A stretch of DNA of 64,000 nt, from the NCBI GenBank assembly GCA_028023455.1, contig JAQFVV010006720.1, positions 301,085 to 365,084 on the forward strand, written 5' to 3'. Below the pieces are notes generated by a model. The model was not told the DNA's origin, did no database searches, and was given only the letters and a program-made list of their open reading frames with translations. Below are positions 11,166 to 23,708 of the stretch, piece after piece. The translations under genes and the position numbers were made by a program. The stretch comes from Epiperipatus broadwayi. Taxonomy: Eukaryota > Onychophora > Udeonychophora > Euonychophora > Peripatidae. Position 1 is the stretch's first letter; every line of letters starts with the position of its first letter.

Positions 11166-14100
11166 TTAAGAGGAAAATAAAACTTTCACCCAAGTATCAT
11201 CATGTAGACTCACAGGCGAAAGCAGAGAGTCTCGCTGCTTGACTTGATCAAGAAGCTTAATAAAGACACTTAGAGCCGAGTCCTGAGAATGACCAAAGAT
11301 GAGCCTGCAAAGTGTCAACCATAAAGAAAATGTTATAAAGATAGATAATCTTATTGCTGCAAATGATTCATTTTTAAGAGTGTTAGAAACAGAAAGAGCA
11401 TCCCTAAGATCCAGAGAGACATTCACAACAATAAAGTCCCTAATCGACTTAAGAGCAGGACAGATATAGAATATATGGAGAATTGTCTCATCATATAATC
11501 TACACAACTGACAGTGAGACGAAATCCTAATGAAGCCTCTACTGGTCACTAAAATATAACTTGTTGGGAGTGCATTTAAATTTAGTTTAAGTACAAAATC
11601 AACATGTCTTGCTTCAATGAAAAGAAGTTTCATTTTATGCAAGAGAACTTAATTTGAATCACCTAATGAAGTCAAAAGAGAAATATAATGTGGAAATTTT
11701 AATTTATAAACATTCCAGAATGACAATTTCTCATCAAGCACAACTTGAACTGAGGGTATCAAATTAATAACTGACTTCCATAAATCAGCAATCCAATAAC
11801 TTGAAAATGGAGGTGGCTTATCTGTAGGATCAATAACCAAAGGAAGGGATAACTGAGCAAGCTTTAAACAAGTTACACGAAGAAAAGATATAGATCTCTG
11901 AAGATATAGAGTTGAGATCGAGTGCAAACCTAGACCATTTAAAAGCTTTGGCATTTGAATTTTAGCAATTCTGATGGCTATGACCTTGTTTTTCCAAAAT
12001 AATTTTGAACAAAGCAAATTTATAGCCCTCTCAAAACGCCTTGTTGGCGTAATAATTGGTAAATAATAACTAAGCCTTGAATATACCAAAAAGTTCAAAA
12101 GTGTAACCTTACCCATAAGCGAAATATTTATATTAACAAGCGATTCAACTATACTTTTTGTTTTATCAAGAATAATATTTTGAATCTGCCTTGTAATTAC
12201 TGAACGAGATAAAACTATTGGAAAACCAAGGAAAGACTGAGGCTTGGCTGTGAAAGTGGAAATAATTGATAAATCAGATATAATTTTCCACATTGCGGAT
12301 TTTGTAACATTAATATGAAGATTAAAAGTATTAGAAAAAGAGTCCAATATTTGCAACAAAGCTGGAAGAAAAGATTTATCAGGAAGAAAAATAGAGACAT
12401 CATCAACATAAGAAATATGATGAATAGTCGGTTTAACAGCAGGAACATAGATACCAGGCAGTTTAGATTCTATCTGTAAAAGTAACGGATTTAAATATGT
12501 AATAAAACATAATGTGGCAAGAGGAGATCCCTGTGGCACTGAGAGATGCGGATGAAAACCAACTGCAAGTTTACCATCCAATGAAGTAAAGATGGACCTG
12601 TTAAGTAGAAGATTGGCTATAATACAGACGTATGAAGTAGGAACCTGATAATCCCAAGAGTCTGAAACAAAACAGAAGGCAGAACACAATCAAAGGCTGA
12701 TGTGAAGTCCAATTGAACGACCACAGGTTTTGAGTTATTATGACACCTAATATACTCAATAAGAAGAAGAAAAAGCTGAACAGCTTCAGTTGTTGAATGA
12801 TCCTTCTTTGCAAATTGAAATTTTGATAAATGAAGATAAATATTATTTTGTATATGATCTTTAACAATAGATTCAATAGTCTTTATCAAAAGAGGTGTCA
12901 TAGAAATAGGACAAATATTAGATAACAGAGAAGGAGTTAATTTCTTCTTAAGAAAAGGGACCATCGCCACTGGATAGAGATCAGGACTATTTACAAAATC
13001 ATTAGCTAGAAAATCAACCATATTACGAACTATTGGAGCTGTAAAAAATGAAAGATGAAGAAGGACAAACCTGGGAATGCCATGAATCCCAGGATGCATA
13101 TTGTCTGGAAAAGAATTTAATTTTTGAATAATCATAGTTTCAGTTATATTATGACTAGAATCAAGCTCAGATTCATTCCAGATGTCGCCAATTCTAAAAG
13201 GCAACATTTCAAGCTTAGTTTTGAAATGATTACATAGTTCAAGCAACATAATAGGGCCAGAACATACTTTATTTCCTTTGTCAATAATTAATGGAGTAGG
13301 TCTAGAATAAGCACCTAAAGCCCATCTAATATAACTTCATGTCCAGTTATGATGATTTTGAAGAAAAATTTTAGACCGTTTAATAGCCACATAATGAGCA
13401 AGAGATTTCTGTATATCATGATACTGCACTTTAAGTTGCATAATATTTTCTATGGTAGAATCAAAAGAAGAAAGATTAGAAAGTTTGGATCAAATATCAT
13501 CCAATTGCTTAAGTAAAAACTTTGGACCTTTTGTCTTTCTAGTATAAGAATCAATAATAGAACTGAGAATACCAACAAAAGAAGACCATGCCGATATGGC
13601 GGGTAATGAAAGAATATCCACTTTTCTAAAAAGAATATATGCCTCTGAAAAAATTGAAGCAGGAGCTGTTAATTTATTTAAGAGCCTTATTGTAAAAAAA
13701 AAAAACTATGAGACTGAGCAACAAAGGAAGTCTCAATCAACAATACAACATGCATAGCCAAATGATCTGAGAAAGGAACAACCTGAAGCTTTGCTGAAAT
13801 GTCAAGTTGAAGTTCAGGAGAATAGTAAAGAAGATCAATTAAAGAAGTGGTACGATGAGTATAAAAGGAAAATGCATTAAGAGGAAAACATCCTTCACCA
13901 GATAAAAATACTCTATTAAAAAGATGTAGGAATTTATTATTAAAATGCATGTAACACATATTGAAATCAGCAAGAAATATAGTTGGATAAGAATTTGAAG
14001 ACAAAAGAGAATTAATTTTATTAAATATAGAATGAGCAAAGAGGAACTCACTCTTAATATATAAATAAATGATATTCAGAGTAAAACTTCCAATTGTAAT

Positions 14101-14190
14101 ACTGGTCATCAAAAAATTATGATCCAAATGCATGATTTTGATATCATTAAAAGCAAGATGCTTACTTACAAGCAAAGCGACACTTACTGC
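11166..14190 (-). pseudogene. LINE ORF2: APE endonuclease, RT and CCHC domain (broken)
   Basis: The endonuclease is entered at SVALLVSKHLAF and continues with IFLADFN (the G/A-D-F-N motif), SLIDLLYY and FSDHLAM (the S-D-H catalytic His). Its first 60 or so residues, including the usual N-x-N and E motifs, are gone. A stop-rich linker follows. RT motifs are MHPGIHGIP, NICPISMTP, VVQLDFTSAFD (motif A), SVPQGSPLATL (motif B) and SYVDDVSIF (YVDD, residues 94-97 of the 12689-11649 block). The last block has C-x2-C-x8-H-x4-C (HCQLCR...HIFYICP), the typical LINE C-terminal finger. At least three frame changes (about 13.5, 12.65 and 11.645 kb) break the gene. Confidence 0.85.
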
Positions 14191-14865
14191 TGAGGACGTT
14201 TATCTCCCAACCATTTATTTTTTTAATGTTCTTTTTCCTAGAACTCTTTGAATGTCTAGTCAAATTAGTTTTCAAGACAGAGGCTGCAGTACCAGAATCA
14301 GGATTAGAAAAATTATTTTCAAGTTGTGACTCTGAAGAATCATAAATCTTCCTTTTATTGTTAGAACTAATATCAGTTATAAGTGCTTGATCTTGCAAAA
14401 ATGAACAACCAAGAGTAGACTGAATGTTAAACCTATTCTCCTTCAATAACATATCCTCGATTTGAACTGTATGAGATGAGTCAAGTGATAAATGAGTAAT
14501 GTCAGTCGGAATAGAAACAACAGACCCACTGACCTTCTTACTTAAATCAGTAGAAACTTGTGGTGGAGATGAAAGAGTAACATCAGATTGTTGCACAGTG
14601 ATATATTCACTCAAATGCTGCTTTTGCAAATCTTGAAAAACTTTAGGACTACATCTATGAGTACGTGTTTTCTTAAGCTTGCAAATATTGCAAAACCCCT
14701 TTGGATAATCTTTAACAAGATGAGTCCTCTCCTTACAAACAAAACATTGAGGTTGTAAACCTTTGATAGAGATATGTATTGGACCTTTATCAGTCTCTAA
14801 AGTTTTAAACGATTTCCTTAGTAAAATGACATTTTTGTAACTGATAGAAATATATAAAACAATAT
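14162..14865 (-). pseudogene. LINE ORF1 (gag-like) C-terminal part with zinc knuckles
   Basis: The frame is open from about 14865 to the stop at 14162, without a start codon in the preserved part. After SYKNVILLRKSF and PIHISIKGLQPQ comes a first knuckle, CFVCKERTHLVKDY, in which the fourth ligand is Tyr instead of Cys. A second Cys/His cluster follows, CNICKLKKTRTHRC. The rest is polar and Ser/Lys-rich. In this family ORF1 is an RNA-binding structural protein of the retrotransposition particle. The ORF ends just where the endonuclease frame begins, and the endonuclease N-terminus is missing, so a deletion has joined the two. Confidence 0.8.
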
Positions 14866-14870
14866 TAGTT

Positions 14871-15175
14871 TAAAATCGTTTATTAAAGAAAAAAACTGTT
14901 TAAAGTTATATTTATACTTTAGAAAGAAAAAAAATACAAAGTAAGTTATAATTAATAATTAAGAAAAAGTTTTCCAAAAATCTTTTAAACTCAAAAAAAA
15001 AAAAAAGAAAGACATTTTAAATCAATTAACTGTCAAAAATTTGATAGTTCTCATTTTAAAGAAAAAGATTATATTCAGCAAAAAGAATTAAATTGCGAAA
15101 TAATCTTTAATAATTTTATTGTGATAAATACAAATGTTATGTATATAAATTAATGTTTTGCACATCTGTGCAAAT

Positions 15176-15208
<33 letters not shown>

Positions 15209-18200
15209 TTCAGTAAACCTAATATGTAAAATGTATTTCATTTAACTGAAACTTCAATCATTTATTGTATTGTATATAATTTAGGATTTTGATAATTATT
15301 TTGTAACAAGTCAAATAGGTTATTTCATGCACACACGTGAATATGTGCATATGTTATCAATTCTAACACATATGTAAATTTTAATCATTTTTTGTTGTTG
15401 TTATTGAATGTCAATTGAAATAGATTGATAGTATGTTATAAATCACGTGTCTGTGCACATATATGTAAACTATAGTAATAATATGAATTGTAATTACTTA
15501 AATCAATGTAATAATTTGAATTTTTTATAGTAATTTTGTCAGTTACAAATATGATAATTTTTTTAATATTGTATTATAATCAAAATTAGAAAATTCACAC
15601 ACATATGTGTGTATATATGTCAATTGTATTGTACATAACAATGTGTGTCAGATAAGACACTTATGTGTAAAATTTTGATCATTTTTCTAAATTAAATGTT
15701 AATTCAAACATGTTTATTTTGTATCAAGCCATATACCTGTGTGCTGAATGGGTTTGAATAAACCTAATTTATTAATCATGTAACTCAATGAATACTTTTC
15801 AAAATCAGAACCATCATAAGACCTTAATCATTTATTTTTTATTGTTATTAATAAACTTATTTAATTGTTAAAAATGGTTTCCATCATCTCTTGTTCACAT
15901 ACAGTAATAGATCTTGTGTTCCTGAGCTAGATTCGGACACGGATAAATGGGGATGTATTTAGTGCTTTGGGCATCCAGAGATGATCAATAATCATCCTAG
16001 TTGGTGCAAAAGAGGATACTCTTTAAATCCCATACACTATATTTTATTTTAGTTCAGTCTTGTTAAAAATTTTAGTTTATAGTTGGCCAATACAAGTGGC
16101 CTGAGCATTGATGATGATCAGCATGTTTTAATGCCCCAGCATTATTGTTTTGATTTCTAATTATTGTGTATTCTAATGGTTGGTCACTAATCTGGTGCAT
16201 TTAAGTTATGATTAAATAATTGCCCAAGCTGGAAAAGGCTCAGTAGATAGCCTGGTCTAAAGAAGACCCATTTTCAATCCAGCCAGAGAATGGTATGTTA
16301 ATTTTATTCTGATATATTGTACTAATTTGTTTATTCCCATCAATGATGAATGGTTTACTTAATATTTTATTCATACTGATACTGACTTATTATAATGCTG
16401 GTTGAATTTATAATTATGCTTTTGGTTGCTCTTATGAAGTAGCTGGTTGGTCTCACAATGCTCTCAGAGATTCTCAAATCTCATTTATTATTAAAAATCT
16501 CATTACTTATAGACACTTTTGTAAATTAATGATATTTCATTATTTAAAATCTTGATGAATGGGGAGTGATGATGATGATATTCCATCTCTTCTACCAAAC
16601 TGCTCCAACAACACATGCCATACTAACAAAAAATGAACCCCACCTATTAAATCTCGACTCTTACATTGAAATATCACTCAATTGTCTAAACAAATGTACA
16701 CATGGGCTTAATTAATAGTTGAAGCCTTACATTGGCTGTGCAGAAAATTAATTAGCTATGTACTGGACACTCAATATATCCTTGATCATGGAGGGGGGGT
16801 ACCAGATTGCTATATATCTGCAAAATTTATTTACTGTGATCAAAAATGGATGAGAGATGGTTTATGCCAACTAGTCAAAGGGAGAATGCAAGAGCTGGAG
16901 AATATTGTTCAGACAATTGAGAAATAAAAGAAAAATACAAATGTCAACAAAATTAAATTTAAACAATTTTTATATTTCATTTACGAAAAATATAAATTAT
17001 AAAGTAAAAGTTAATAATACAATGATAGGGTTATACCGGGTGTGTTCCAGAAATAATAAAATCCAATGCTCTGATAGACAGACTAATTTTCTAATAGTGA
17101 ACTAGAAAAAAATGTAATTTTTTTCAGCTGACAATTCAACTACAACACATGGATTCATTATTCAAAGATAAGAAAACAATACATTATTGAAATAAATGAA
17201 TATGTCAGAGTATAAATTATAAAACGGCAGAGAATTTACATCTCCAATTCAAAGAAATAATAAAATTAGAAAATACTCCGATGTAAATGATTTCAAATTA
17301 ATAAATTCTTATATCGATGATTAAAAGATAGCAGATATTTAAAACTGTTGAATCATAAACAAAGCAATTGGCCAATATTACACTGAGTACAATAATTAAA
17401 GGTCTCAACAGAAGACAAATAAGTAATTATAAAACTAGTTTTGTCTGCCCAACCATTTCAAGAAAGTGTAATAATTAGAATTACAAAATAAATTAATAAA
17501 CAAAATTTCCAGTACAAATTAAAAGAAACTTCTAAATGATAAACTAAATCTAGTAAACAAAATAATAATCTTTGACCAATATTTTTATAAATTAAATTAT
17601 TAGAGAGTTCATGTGAGATAAAATTACGAAAACATTAAATGCTTTACCAGAAAGAAATATTCTATCACCTACAGGACTATCTTTCTGTAAGTAGTTCATC
17701 CAAACCAATTGCATTCATTTTATCGAGAGTTAAGAGAAAAAAAATGAAGCATGTGAAAAAGTAACCAGACAGTGCAGACACACTTTTCTTAGTCCAGAAA
17801 AAAAAACATTGGAACTAAGAATGTCATAATTTTGTAAAACACACTTGGACAAATACTTTTAAACTAGCCAACGTTAGTCTCCCACACAAATAAAGGAGAT
17901 TATGGACTATGTAATGTGAGCTATGGAAAATAAAATCTCTACCAAGAAATACAGAACAGTACACAATAAACTGCCAACCAAAAGATATTGTCATTAGCAA
18001 AAAGTGCAAACTCTGTAAATTTAAATCAATTATTGAAGCATAAATTAGGGACAGTAAATCAATACAGGTGAACAAATTGAAATTCCAAAGACTTCTGTAG
18101 CTTTGGGAAAGAGTCTGACATACAAATAAAGATATATTATGCATATAAAATATAAACTCACTAGCCATTCTCTAATAAATAAAATTGCAAGAAAACTTGG

Positions 18201-18690
18201 ATTATTAAAACTAAGATTCCAAGCTACATTATTAATACAATGAAAAGCAAATAAGTTAATAACTTGGAAGTTAAATAATTATTAAGATTTCAGATTTATT
18301 TTTAGGTTGAGTGATTTAACTAAGGAATATACCCAGGAAAGAATAAAACAAAATATTTACCTCACTGTAAAACAAATTTTGTGTAGTTAACAAGAGTGTG
18401 GACTTTTATTTCATTTCAAATTTCATTTGTTTCATTCTTTTACTGTGGCAAGTGTAGAGGCACATTGGGGATCCAGTTTAAGGGAAACATTCATAGCATG
18501 ACTGAAGAATAGTTGAAAATCAAGGATTCATCCTTCCATTAATTTAATTAATTATAGTTATGTGTACTATTCTTATATAATCAATAGGCAGATGAGCATT
18601 TGTAATTTTATTTGGTTACTCTAATATCTAGCATAAATATTGCTGTTTGGTCTGGCACAGATTTGTTTCCAGATATAAGTTGATCAGCAT
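14871..18690. other. Intergenic; (TA)(TG) run and degenerate repeats
   Basis: A TA/TG compound microsatellite lies at 15176-15208. The 15.3-15.7 kb part repeats phrases such as cacacgtgaatatgtg and cacacatatgtgtgta, consistent with an old degenerate duplication. Nothing between 15.9 and 18.6 kb is recognisable as a gene; the open frames at 16.9 and 17.8-18.2 kb have no recognised motif. Confidence 0.45.
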
Positions 18691-18697
18691 TTTCATT

Positions 18698-18925
18698 GAT
18701 AATTTATCAATAATAAATATATTTTCATATAGCTACATTTGTTTATAATTTTATTTTTATTTATAATAAACTTATTTTCATATAGCTACTTTTATTCATA
18801 ATTTTATTTTCATTTATAATTTATCAATAATAAACATATTTTCATGTAGCTATATTTATTTATAATTTTAGTTTCCTTTATAATAAACATATTTTCATGT
18901 AGCTACTTTTGTTCATAAGTTTAGT
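18698..18925. repeat. AT-rich minisatellite, four units of about 52-64 bp
   Basis: Each unit contains tattttcatRtagcta followed by an AT-rich stretch with ttataattttagttt or a close variant and ends in aataaac. Units start near 18719, 18773, 18837 and 18890. The second is longer because it keeps the aatttatcaataata segment also seen just before unit 1. Confidence 0.8.
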
Positions 18926-19858
18926 TTATTTTCTAAGAAAGACATTTTGTCATTTATAAACACATATAAATATTACATAATTTATAAAATTGTTACCTTT
19001 GTTTTTTTATTGTTTATATCCAGTCTGTTCCATCAAAAAGAGGTCATTTTATTTAAGTTGAATGGTGTTATTCTCTTTCATGATGATCACCCAGGCAAAT
19101 CTTGGAGAAACATGGCTTTGGAATGAAGACAGAAATATGTTACTGTTTAGCCTTTCATCGTTATGTTTTCCTTAATAATGTTTTCTTAATATCTTTTTAA
19201 AATGAAAATTTTTTTTTAAAAAATCTTCTTTAACATCTACTTGAAAAATACCTCTTTGAAAAAAATAACTCTTTGAAAAACTTTTTTAGAATCCCTTAAA
19301 AATCTCTTTGAAAAAACTTTTTAAAAATCTGCTCTGAACATCCAAATTGACTATATAAATTCTGATACTTGGATTGATTAAGCAGCCTTCCCACTGTACC
19401 TGATTTGCTATGCAGCTCTCATTTAAGCCTGGGCACTTTTTTCTTCTTAACAATTGGACAATCCTTTTTGCTGCAAAGATAAGAAATCATAAGGATTAAG
19501 CTATATTTTCCAATGTAATAAGACTGCCTCAAGCGATTATCACACTTTATATTACAACATCATTCCAAGTTTTAAAAATGTATATATATATATTTAATAT
19601 ATGCCAGCTTTTATTTATCCTATTTTGAAACTATAAAATCAATAATGAATTTAGTTTATTATTTTATTGTCTCAATTATAGAAAATAATAATTTTCTTTA
19701 TTAGATTGATGAATCTTTATAAAGATTTGTACTTTTTTTTAATTGCTGTTTTAAATGTATTTGTTTTCTTTTTTTTTCTTTTTAACGATAAACAATGCTA
19801 GCCTATTTTAAATGGGGGGGACTTTTGAATACATACATGGTACAGTATATCTCTTTCA
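18926..19858. other. Intergenic; short ctctttgaaaaa repeats
   Basis: Between about 19195 and 19330 the phrase tctttgaaaaa recurs three times in an A/T-rich low-complexity tract. No gene is seen. Confidence 0.5.
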
Positions 19859-19945
19859 ATATATATATATATATATGATCAATAGATGGTGTTTTACCAA
19901 AACCACCGAAACAAGTGTAAAATTTGTTTACATAAACAACAAAAG
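19859..19945. repeat. TA run plus first copy of a short dispersed repeat
   Basis: An 18-bp TA run is followed by gatcaatagatggtgtttta and about 45 further bases. The same segment recurs at 20285-20345 and, inverted, at 20350-20398, each time close to a TA run. Confidence 0.75.
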
Positions 19946-20238
19946 AGTCAGAATAAATTATCTATTTCATTTGCTCACCCTGGATCAGCTGATTTCAAGG
20001 TGAATTGCAATCATCAGTGAAGGATAGAGTTAGACACTAGATATAAATACAGACTCTCAAGTGTTTATGCAAAATGTTTCTATCTGTTTGCAAGCATGAA
20101 TTGTTCAGACTAGTAAAATATTCAAACTCAGCCTAGCAAGCCAGATATCGATGTGTGTCTGATTTCAGTTCAGTTTCACCACATAGACAAAATCTCTGCA
20201 ATATATATCATTGCAAAAAACTTTAAAGGTACATTTTT

Positions 20239-20433
20239 GAAAAACAAAAAGTTATTCACGTATCTTACTATCACTTGTTATTTATGATCAACAGATGGCA
20301 TTTTACCAAAGCCACTGAAACAAGTGTAGAATTTGTTTACATAAATAAATTGTTTCAGTGGTTTTGGTAAAACACCGTCTATTGGTCATAAATAACAAGT
20401 GAGAGCATGTTACGTGAATAACTTGTTTTTGTT

Positions 20434-20437
<4 letters not shown>
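20239..20437. repeat. Imperfect palindrome, arms about 85 bp
   Basis: The left arm (20239-20323) and right arm (20350-20437) are reverse complements with scattered mismatches and small indels. They carry the sequence also found at 19877, with its accaaaRccactgaaacaa core. The 26-bp loop is caagtgtagaatttgtttac-like. The right arm runs directly into a TA array. Confidence 0.8.
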
Positions 20438-20464
<27 letters not shown>

Positions 20465-20472
20465 ACCAAAAC

Positions 20473-20504
<32 letters not shown>

Positions 20505-20518
20505 ACCAAAACTGTCTA
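20438..20518. repeat. Two TA arrays separated by a direct 16-bp duplicate
   Basis: taaccaaaactgtcta occurs at 20463-20478 and again at 20503-20518, flanking the second TA array. Here the flank is duplicated in direct orientation, unlike the inverted duplicates at the other TA arrays. Confidence 0.9.
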
Positions 20519-20662
20519 ACACTATACTAGCAAAAAATAAAAATGCAAAACCATAAAACAATACAGTACTAGATTAAATTCAAAATTTTACCAAAATCCT
20601 TACACAACCATGGTTTCATCTACTACAAATAGACCTTCTCAAGTGAAAATCAACCTAAAGGA

Positions 20663-20680
20663 AAACATATATATATACAA
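20663..20680. repeat. Short TA run in the family B 3' flank (seed state)
   Basis: acatatatatatacaaac here corresponds to the expanded and rearranged TA arrays at 23484-23549 in the inverted partner copy. Confidence 0.85.
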
Positions 20681-20701
20681 ACAAACAAACCTTCCCATAA
20701 T

Positions 20702-22179
20702 TCATTTCAAACTCCACCTTCCCTTAATATCAAAAGAAGTCTTCATAAGATTGATAGCCTCAGAATCAAGGAGTTTTATCATCAAAGTCTCCTTTATTCT
20801 TCTTTTTAACTCATTCTTTTCATAAAAAATAACTGAAGCATTGTCAAACAATATTCTATGACCTGTATTCAATTCATGAATACATAAAGCTGAGTTAAGA
20901 TACCTATGTTTAACTCTACTTATATGAACCTTAACCCTTTCCTTAAGGCTAAATTTACTCTGGCCTACATAAAATTTACCACAACTACATGGAATTTTAT
21001 AAACAATACCAGGAATAGACCTACTATCAATAGACTGCTTTGAACCATTAAGTAATGAATTCAAATCAGAACCTTTCCTCCATGCAACCTTCTTTCCACC
21101 TAACAAATGACTATTCCTATAAACCAAATTATAAATTGATGCTTTAAATGGTAAAGACATATAATCATCATCCTTACCAACAAAATTCTTATCATCCAAA
21201 TCACGACTATAAACATTATTATTAAATACCACTTTTTTAATAAAATCATGACTATAACCCAATTCTACATATTCAGCAGCAAATTGACTTTTTTGAATAT
21301 CAGCATCATTATTAAAATTATTAAGCCTTCTATTCCGACAACAAAAATTCAACAAAGACATTTTTTTATGTATAAAAGGCTGATAACTATCAGGCCTAAT
21401 CATATTTCTCAAATTTTTAGGTTTTATAAAATGACTACAAAACAAAACATCATTAACCTTCTCAACATTTAAATCTAAAAACTTTAATTTTACAAAATCA
21501 AAACCACCCCCCTCAATTGTAAACTTAATATTAGAATCAAAACCATTCAATCCACATAAAAACTCTTCTAATTTCTCTTTCTGAATAACAAACAAACAAT
21601 CATCAACATACCTAACAAATAATTTAATAGAACCTGAAAACATATTAATAATACTACACTCCAAATAATCAATATAGACAGCACACATCAATGGAGAAAT
21701 GACATAACCAATAACCCAACCTTCTCTAATCTTATAAAACACATCATTAGACATAAAATACATTGAATCCTCTAACAGCAAAAGCAAATCATGAAAAACC
21801 TTAATCTTATCTGCAGAAAAACATTCTATTTTTTTTAAAATTGAAAGAAAAACATCAATACTTTTTAATCTATTAACCGATTGGTACATATTTTCAATGT
21901 CTAAACTACCAAAAACACAATCATCATCCAAAACAAAACCATTTATTTTCTTAAAAGCTTCAAAGGAAGAAGAAACACAAAATTGACCCAGTTTATTTAA
22001 TCCTTAAAATATCTTATAATAAATTTTGATATTTTATCAACAATTCCTCCTGTAAAATCAAAAATACATCTCAAAGGAAAATTATCTTTATGAGACTTCA
22101 AATTAAAAAAAACCTTTGGAGCCACAAAATCACTAGGGTAACAATTTAAATAAGTAGCTCTATCAATAAACTGGGTCAA
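20702..22179 (-). pseudogene. Penelope-like element family B, minus copy
   Basis: Upstream block 22179-21997 encodes NCYPSDFVAPKVFFNLKSHK and IFDFTGG, the first conserved RT blocks. One frame change near 21997 follows. The remainder is open to the stop at 20702: FGSLDIENMY (motif A), VRYVDDCLF (YVDD, residues 108-111 of a 409-residue block), a connector, then an uninterrupted nuclease with GIVYKIPCSCGKFYVGQS (GIY...YIG), KERVKVH and RRIKETLM (candidate catalytic Glu near 381). It lacks the N-terminal half of a full Penelope protein (usual length about 700-850 residues). The point at 21931 is not a real start; the frame is open further upstream. Confidence 0.88.
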
Positions 22180-23460
22180 TTTTGTGTTTCTTCTTCTTTT
22201 GAAGCTTTTAAGAAAATAAATGGTTTTGTTTTGGATGATGATTGTGTTTTTGGTAGTTTAGACATTGAAAATATGTACCAATCGGTTAATAGATTAAAAA
22301 GTATTGATGTTTTTCTTTCAATTTTAAAAAAATTAGAATGTTTTTCTGCAGATAAGATTAAGGTTTTTCATGATTTGCTTTTGCTGTTAGAGGATTCAAT
22401 GTATTTTATGTCTAATGATGTGTTTTATAAGATTAGAGAAGGTTGGGTTATTGGTTATGTCATTTCTCCATTGATGTGTGCTGTCTATATTGATTATTTG
22501 GAGTGTAGTATTATTAATATGTTTTCAGGTTCTATTAAATTATTTGTTAGGTATGTTGATGATTGTTTGTTTGTTATTCAGAAAGAGAAATTAGAAGAGT
22601 TTTTATGTGGATTGAATGGTTTTGATTCTAATATTAAGTTTACAATTGAGGGGGGTGGTTTTGATTTTGTAAAATTAAAGTTTTTAGATTTAAATGTTGA
22701 GAAGGTTAATGATGTTTTGTTTTGTAGTCATTTTATAAAACCTAAAAATTTGAGAAATATGATTAGGCCTGATAGTTATCAGCCTTTTATACATAAAAAA
22801 ATGTCTTTGTTGAATTTTTGTTGTAGGAATAGAAGGCTTAATAATTTTAATAATGATGCTGATATTCAAAAAAGTCAATTTGCTGCTGAATATGTAGAAT
22901 TGGGTTATAGTCATGATTTTATTAAAAAAGTGGTATTTAATAATAATGTTTATAGTCGTGATTTGGATGATAAGAATTTTGTTGGTAAGGATGATGATTA
23001 TATGTCTTTACCATTTAAAGCATCAATTTATAATTTGGTTTATAGGAATAGTCATTTGTTAGGTGGAAAGAAGGTTGCATGGAGGAAAGGTTCTGATTTG
23101 AATTCATTACTTAATGGTTCAAAGCAGTCTATTGATAGTAGGTCTATTCCTGGTATTGTTTATAAAATTCCATGTAGTTGTGGTAAATTTTATGTAGGCC
23201 AGAGTAAATTTAGCCTTAAGGAAAGGGTTAAGGTTCATATAAGTAGAGTTAAACATAGGTATCTTAACTCAGCTTTATATATTCATGAATTGAATACAGG
23301 TCATAGAATATTGTTTGACAATGCTTTGGTTATTTTTTATGAAAAGAATGAGTTAAAAAGAAGAATAAAGGAGACTTTGATGATAAAACTCCTTGATTCT
23401 GAGGCTATCAATCTTATGAAGACTTCTTTTGATATTAAGGGAAGGTGGAGTTTGAAATGA
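22170..23460 (+). CDS. Penelope-like element family B, plus copy (RT core + GIY-YIG), partial
   Basis: The frame is open from the junction (LGQFCVSSSFEAF...) to the TGA at 23458-23460, about 430 codons without interruption. Motifs in order, numbered from DDDCVFG: SLDIENMY at about 9-16, GWVIGYVISPLMC at 71-83 (a diverged motif B), YVDD at 108-111, GIVY at 308-311, YVG at 321-323, and Glu at about 381 in RRIKETLM. It would be an endonuclease-RT, but the first RT blocks are missing because the copy starts at the inverted junction. It is therefore probably not autonomous despite its clean frame. The 3' flank runs to 23676. Confidence 0.85.
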
Positions 23461-23467
23461 ATTATGG

Positions 23468-23518
23468 GAAGGTTTGTTTGTTTGTATATATATATATATA
23501 TATATATATACAAACCTT

Positions 23519-23549
<31 letters not shown>
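23468..23549. repeat. Two TA arrays with a copied-back flank
   Basis: gaaggtttg (23468-23476) reappears as its reverse complement caaaccttc (23511-23519) across a 27-bp TA run, then a second TA array (about 23522-23549) follows. The sister copy has a single short TA run here, so the extra TA array and the inverted 9-mer were added in this copy. Confidence 0.88.
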
Positions 23550-23552
<3 letters not shown>

Positions 23553-23660
23553 TTCCTTTTAGGTTGATTTTCACTTGAGAAGGTCTATTTGTAGTAGATG
23601 AAACCATGGTTGTGTAAGGATTTTGGTAAAATTTTGAATTTAATCTAGTACTGTATTGTT

Positions 23661-23672
23661 TTATGGTTTTGC

Positions 23673-23708
<36 letters not shown>

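Larger units (their letters stand above)
11048..14870 (-). mobile_element. APE-type LINE, 5' truncated, decayed
   Basis: Read on the minus strand the order is a gag-like ORF1 with zinc knuckles (14865-14162), an APE endonuclease (14175-13687), RT (13249-11649) and a C-terminal CCHC domain (11642-11166), then a short AT-rich 3' end. Gag-type ORF1 plus APE plus RT plus a terminal CCHC places it among I/Jockey/R1-like clades; I cannot choose the clade. Several frame breaks, stops in the endonuclease-RT linker (13.25-13.69 kb) and an internal deletion make it inactive. Confidence 0.85.
20541..23676. mobile_element. Inverted pair of Penelope-like elements (family B)
   Basis: The left arm (20541-21997) and right arm (22165-23676) are reverse complements. 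The two 409-residue products differ at only three positions that I can see (KKIECF/KKLECF, ALCIHEL/ALYIHEL, NASVIF/NALVIF). The unpaired spacer is only about 167 bp (21998-22164) and continues the minus copy. The junction shares aataaa with the alternative partner sequence, that is, microhomology. The outer right breakpoint falls exactly at a TA array (23676). Together with the pair at 2.2-5.4 kb this is the second such arrangement in 24 kb. Confidence 0.88.

Noticed and set aside
18698-18925. CRISPR-like array
   Set aside because: Units are contiguous and diverged, with no constant spacer length and no cas genes; eukaryotic minisatellite.
21931-22231. The DDDCVFG positions as start codons of the Penelope family B ORFs
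   Set aside because: The codon there is TTG and the frame is open further upstream with RT-like sequence; it is not a start.
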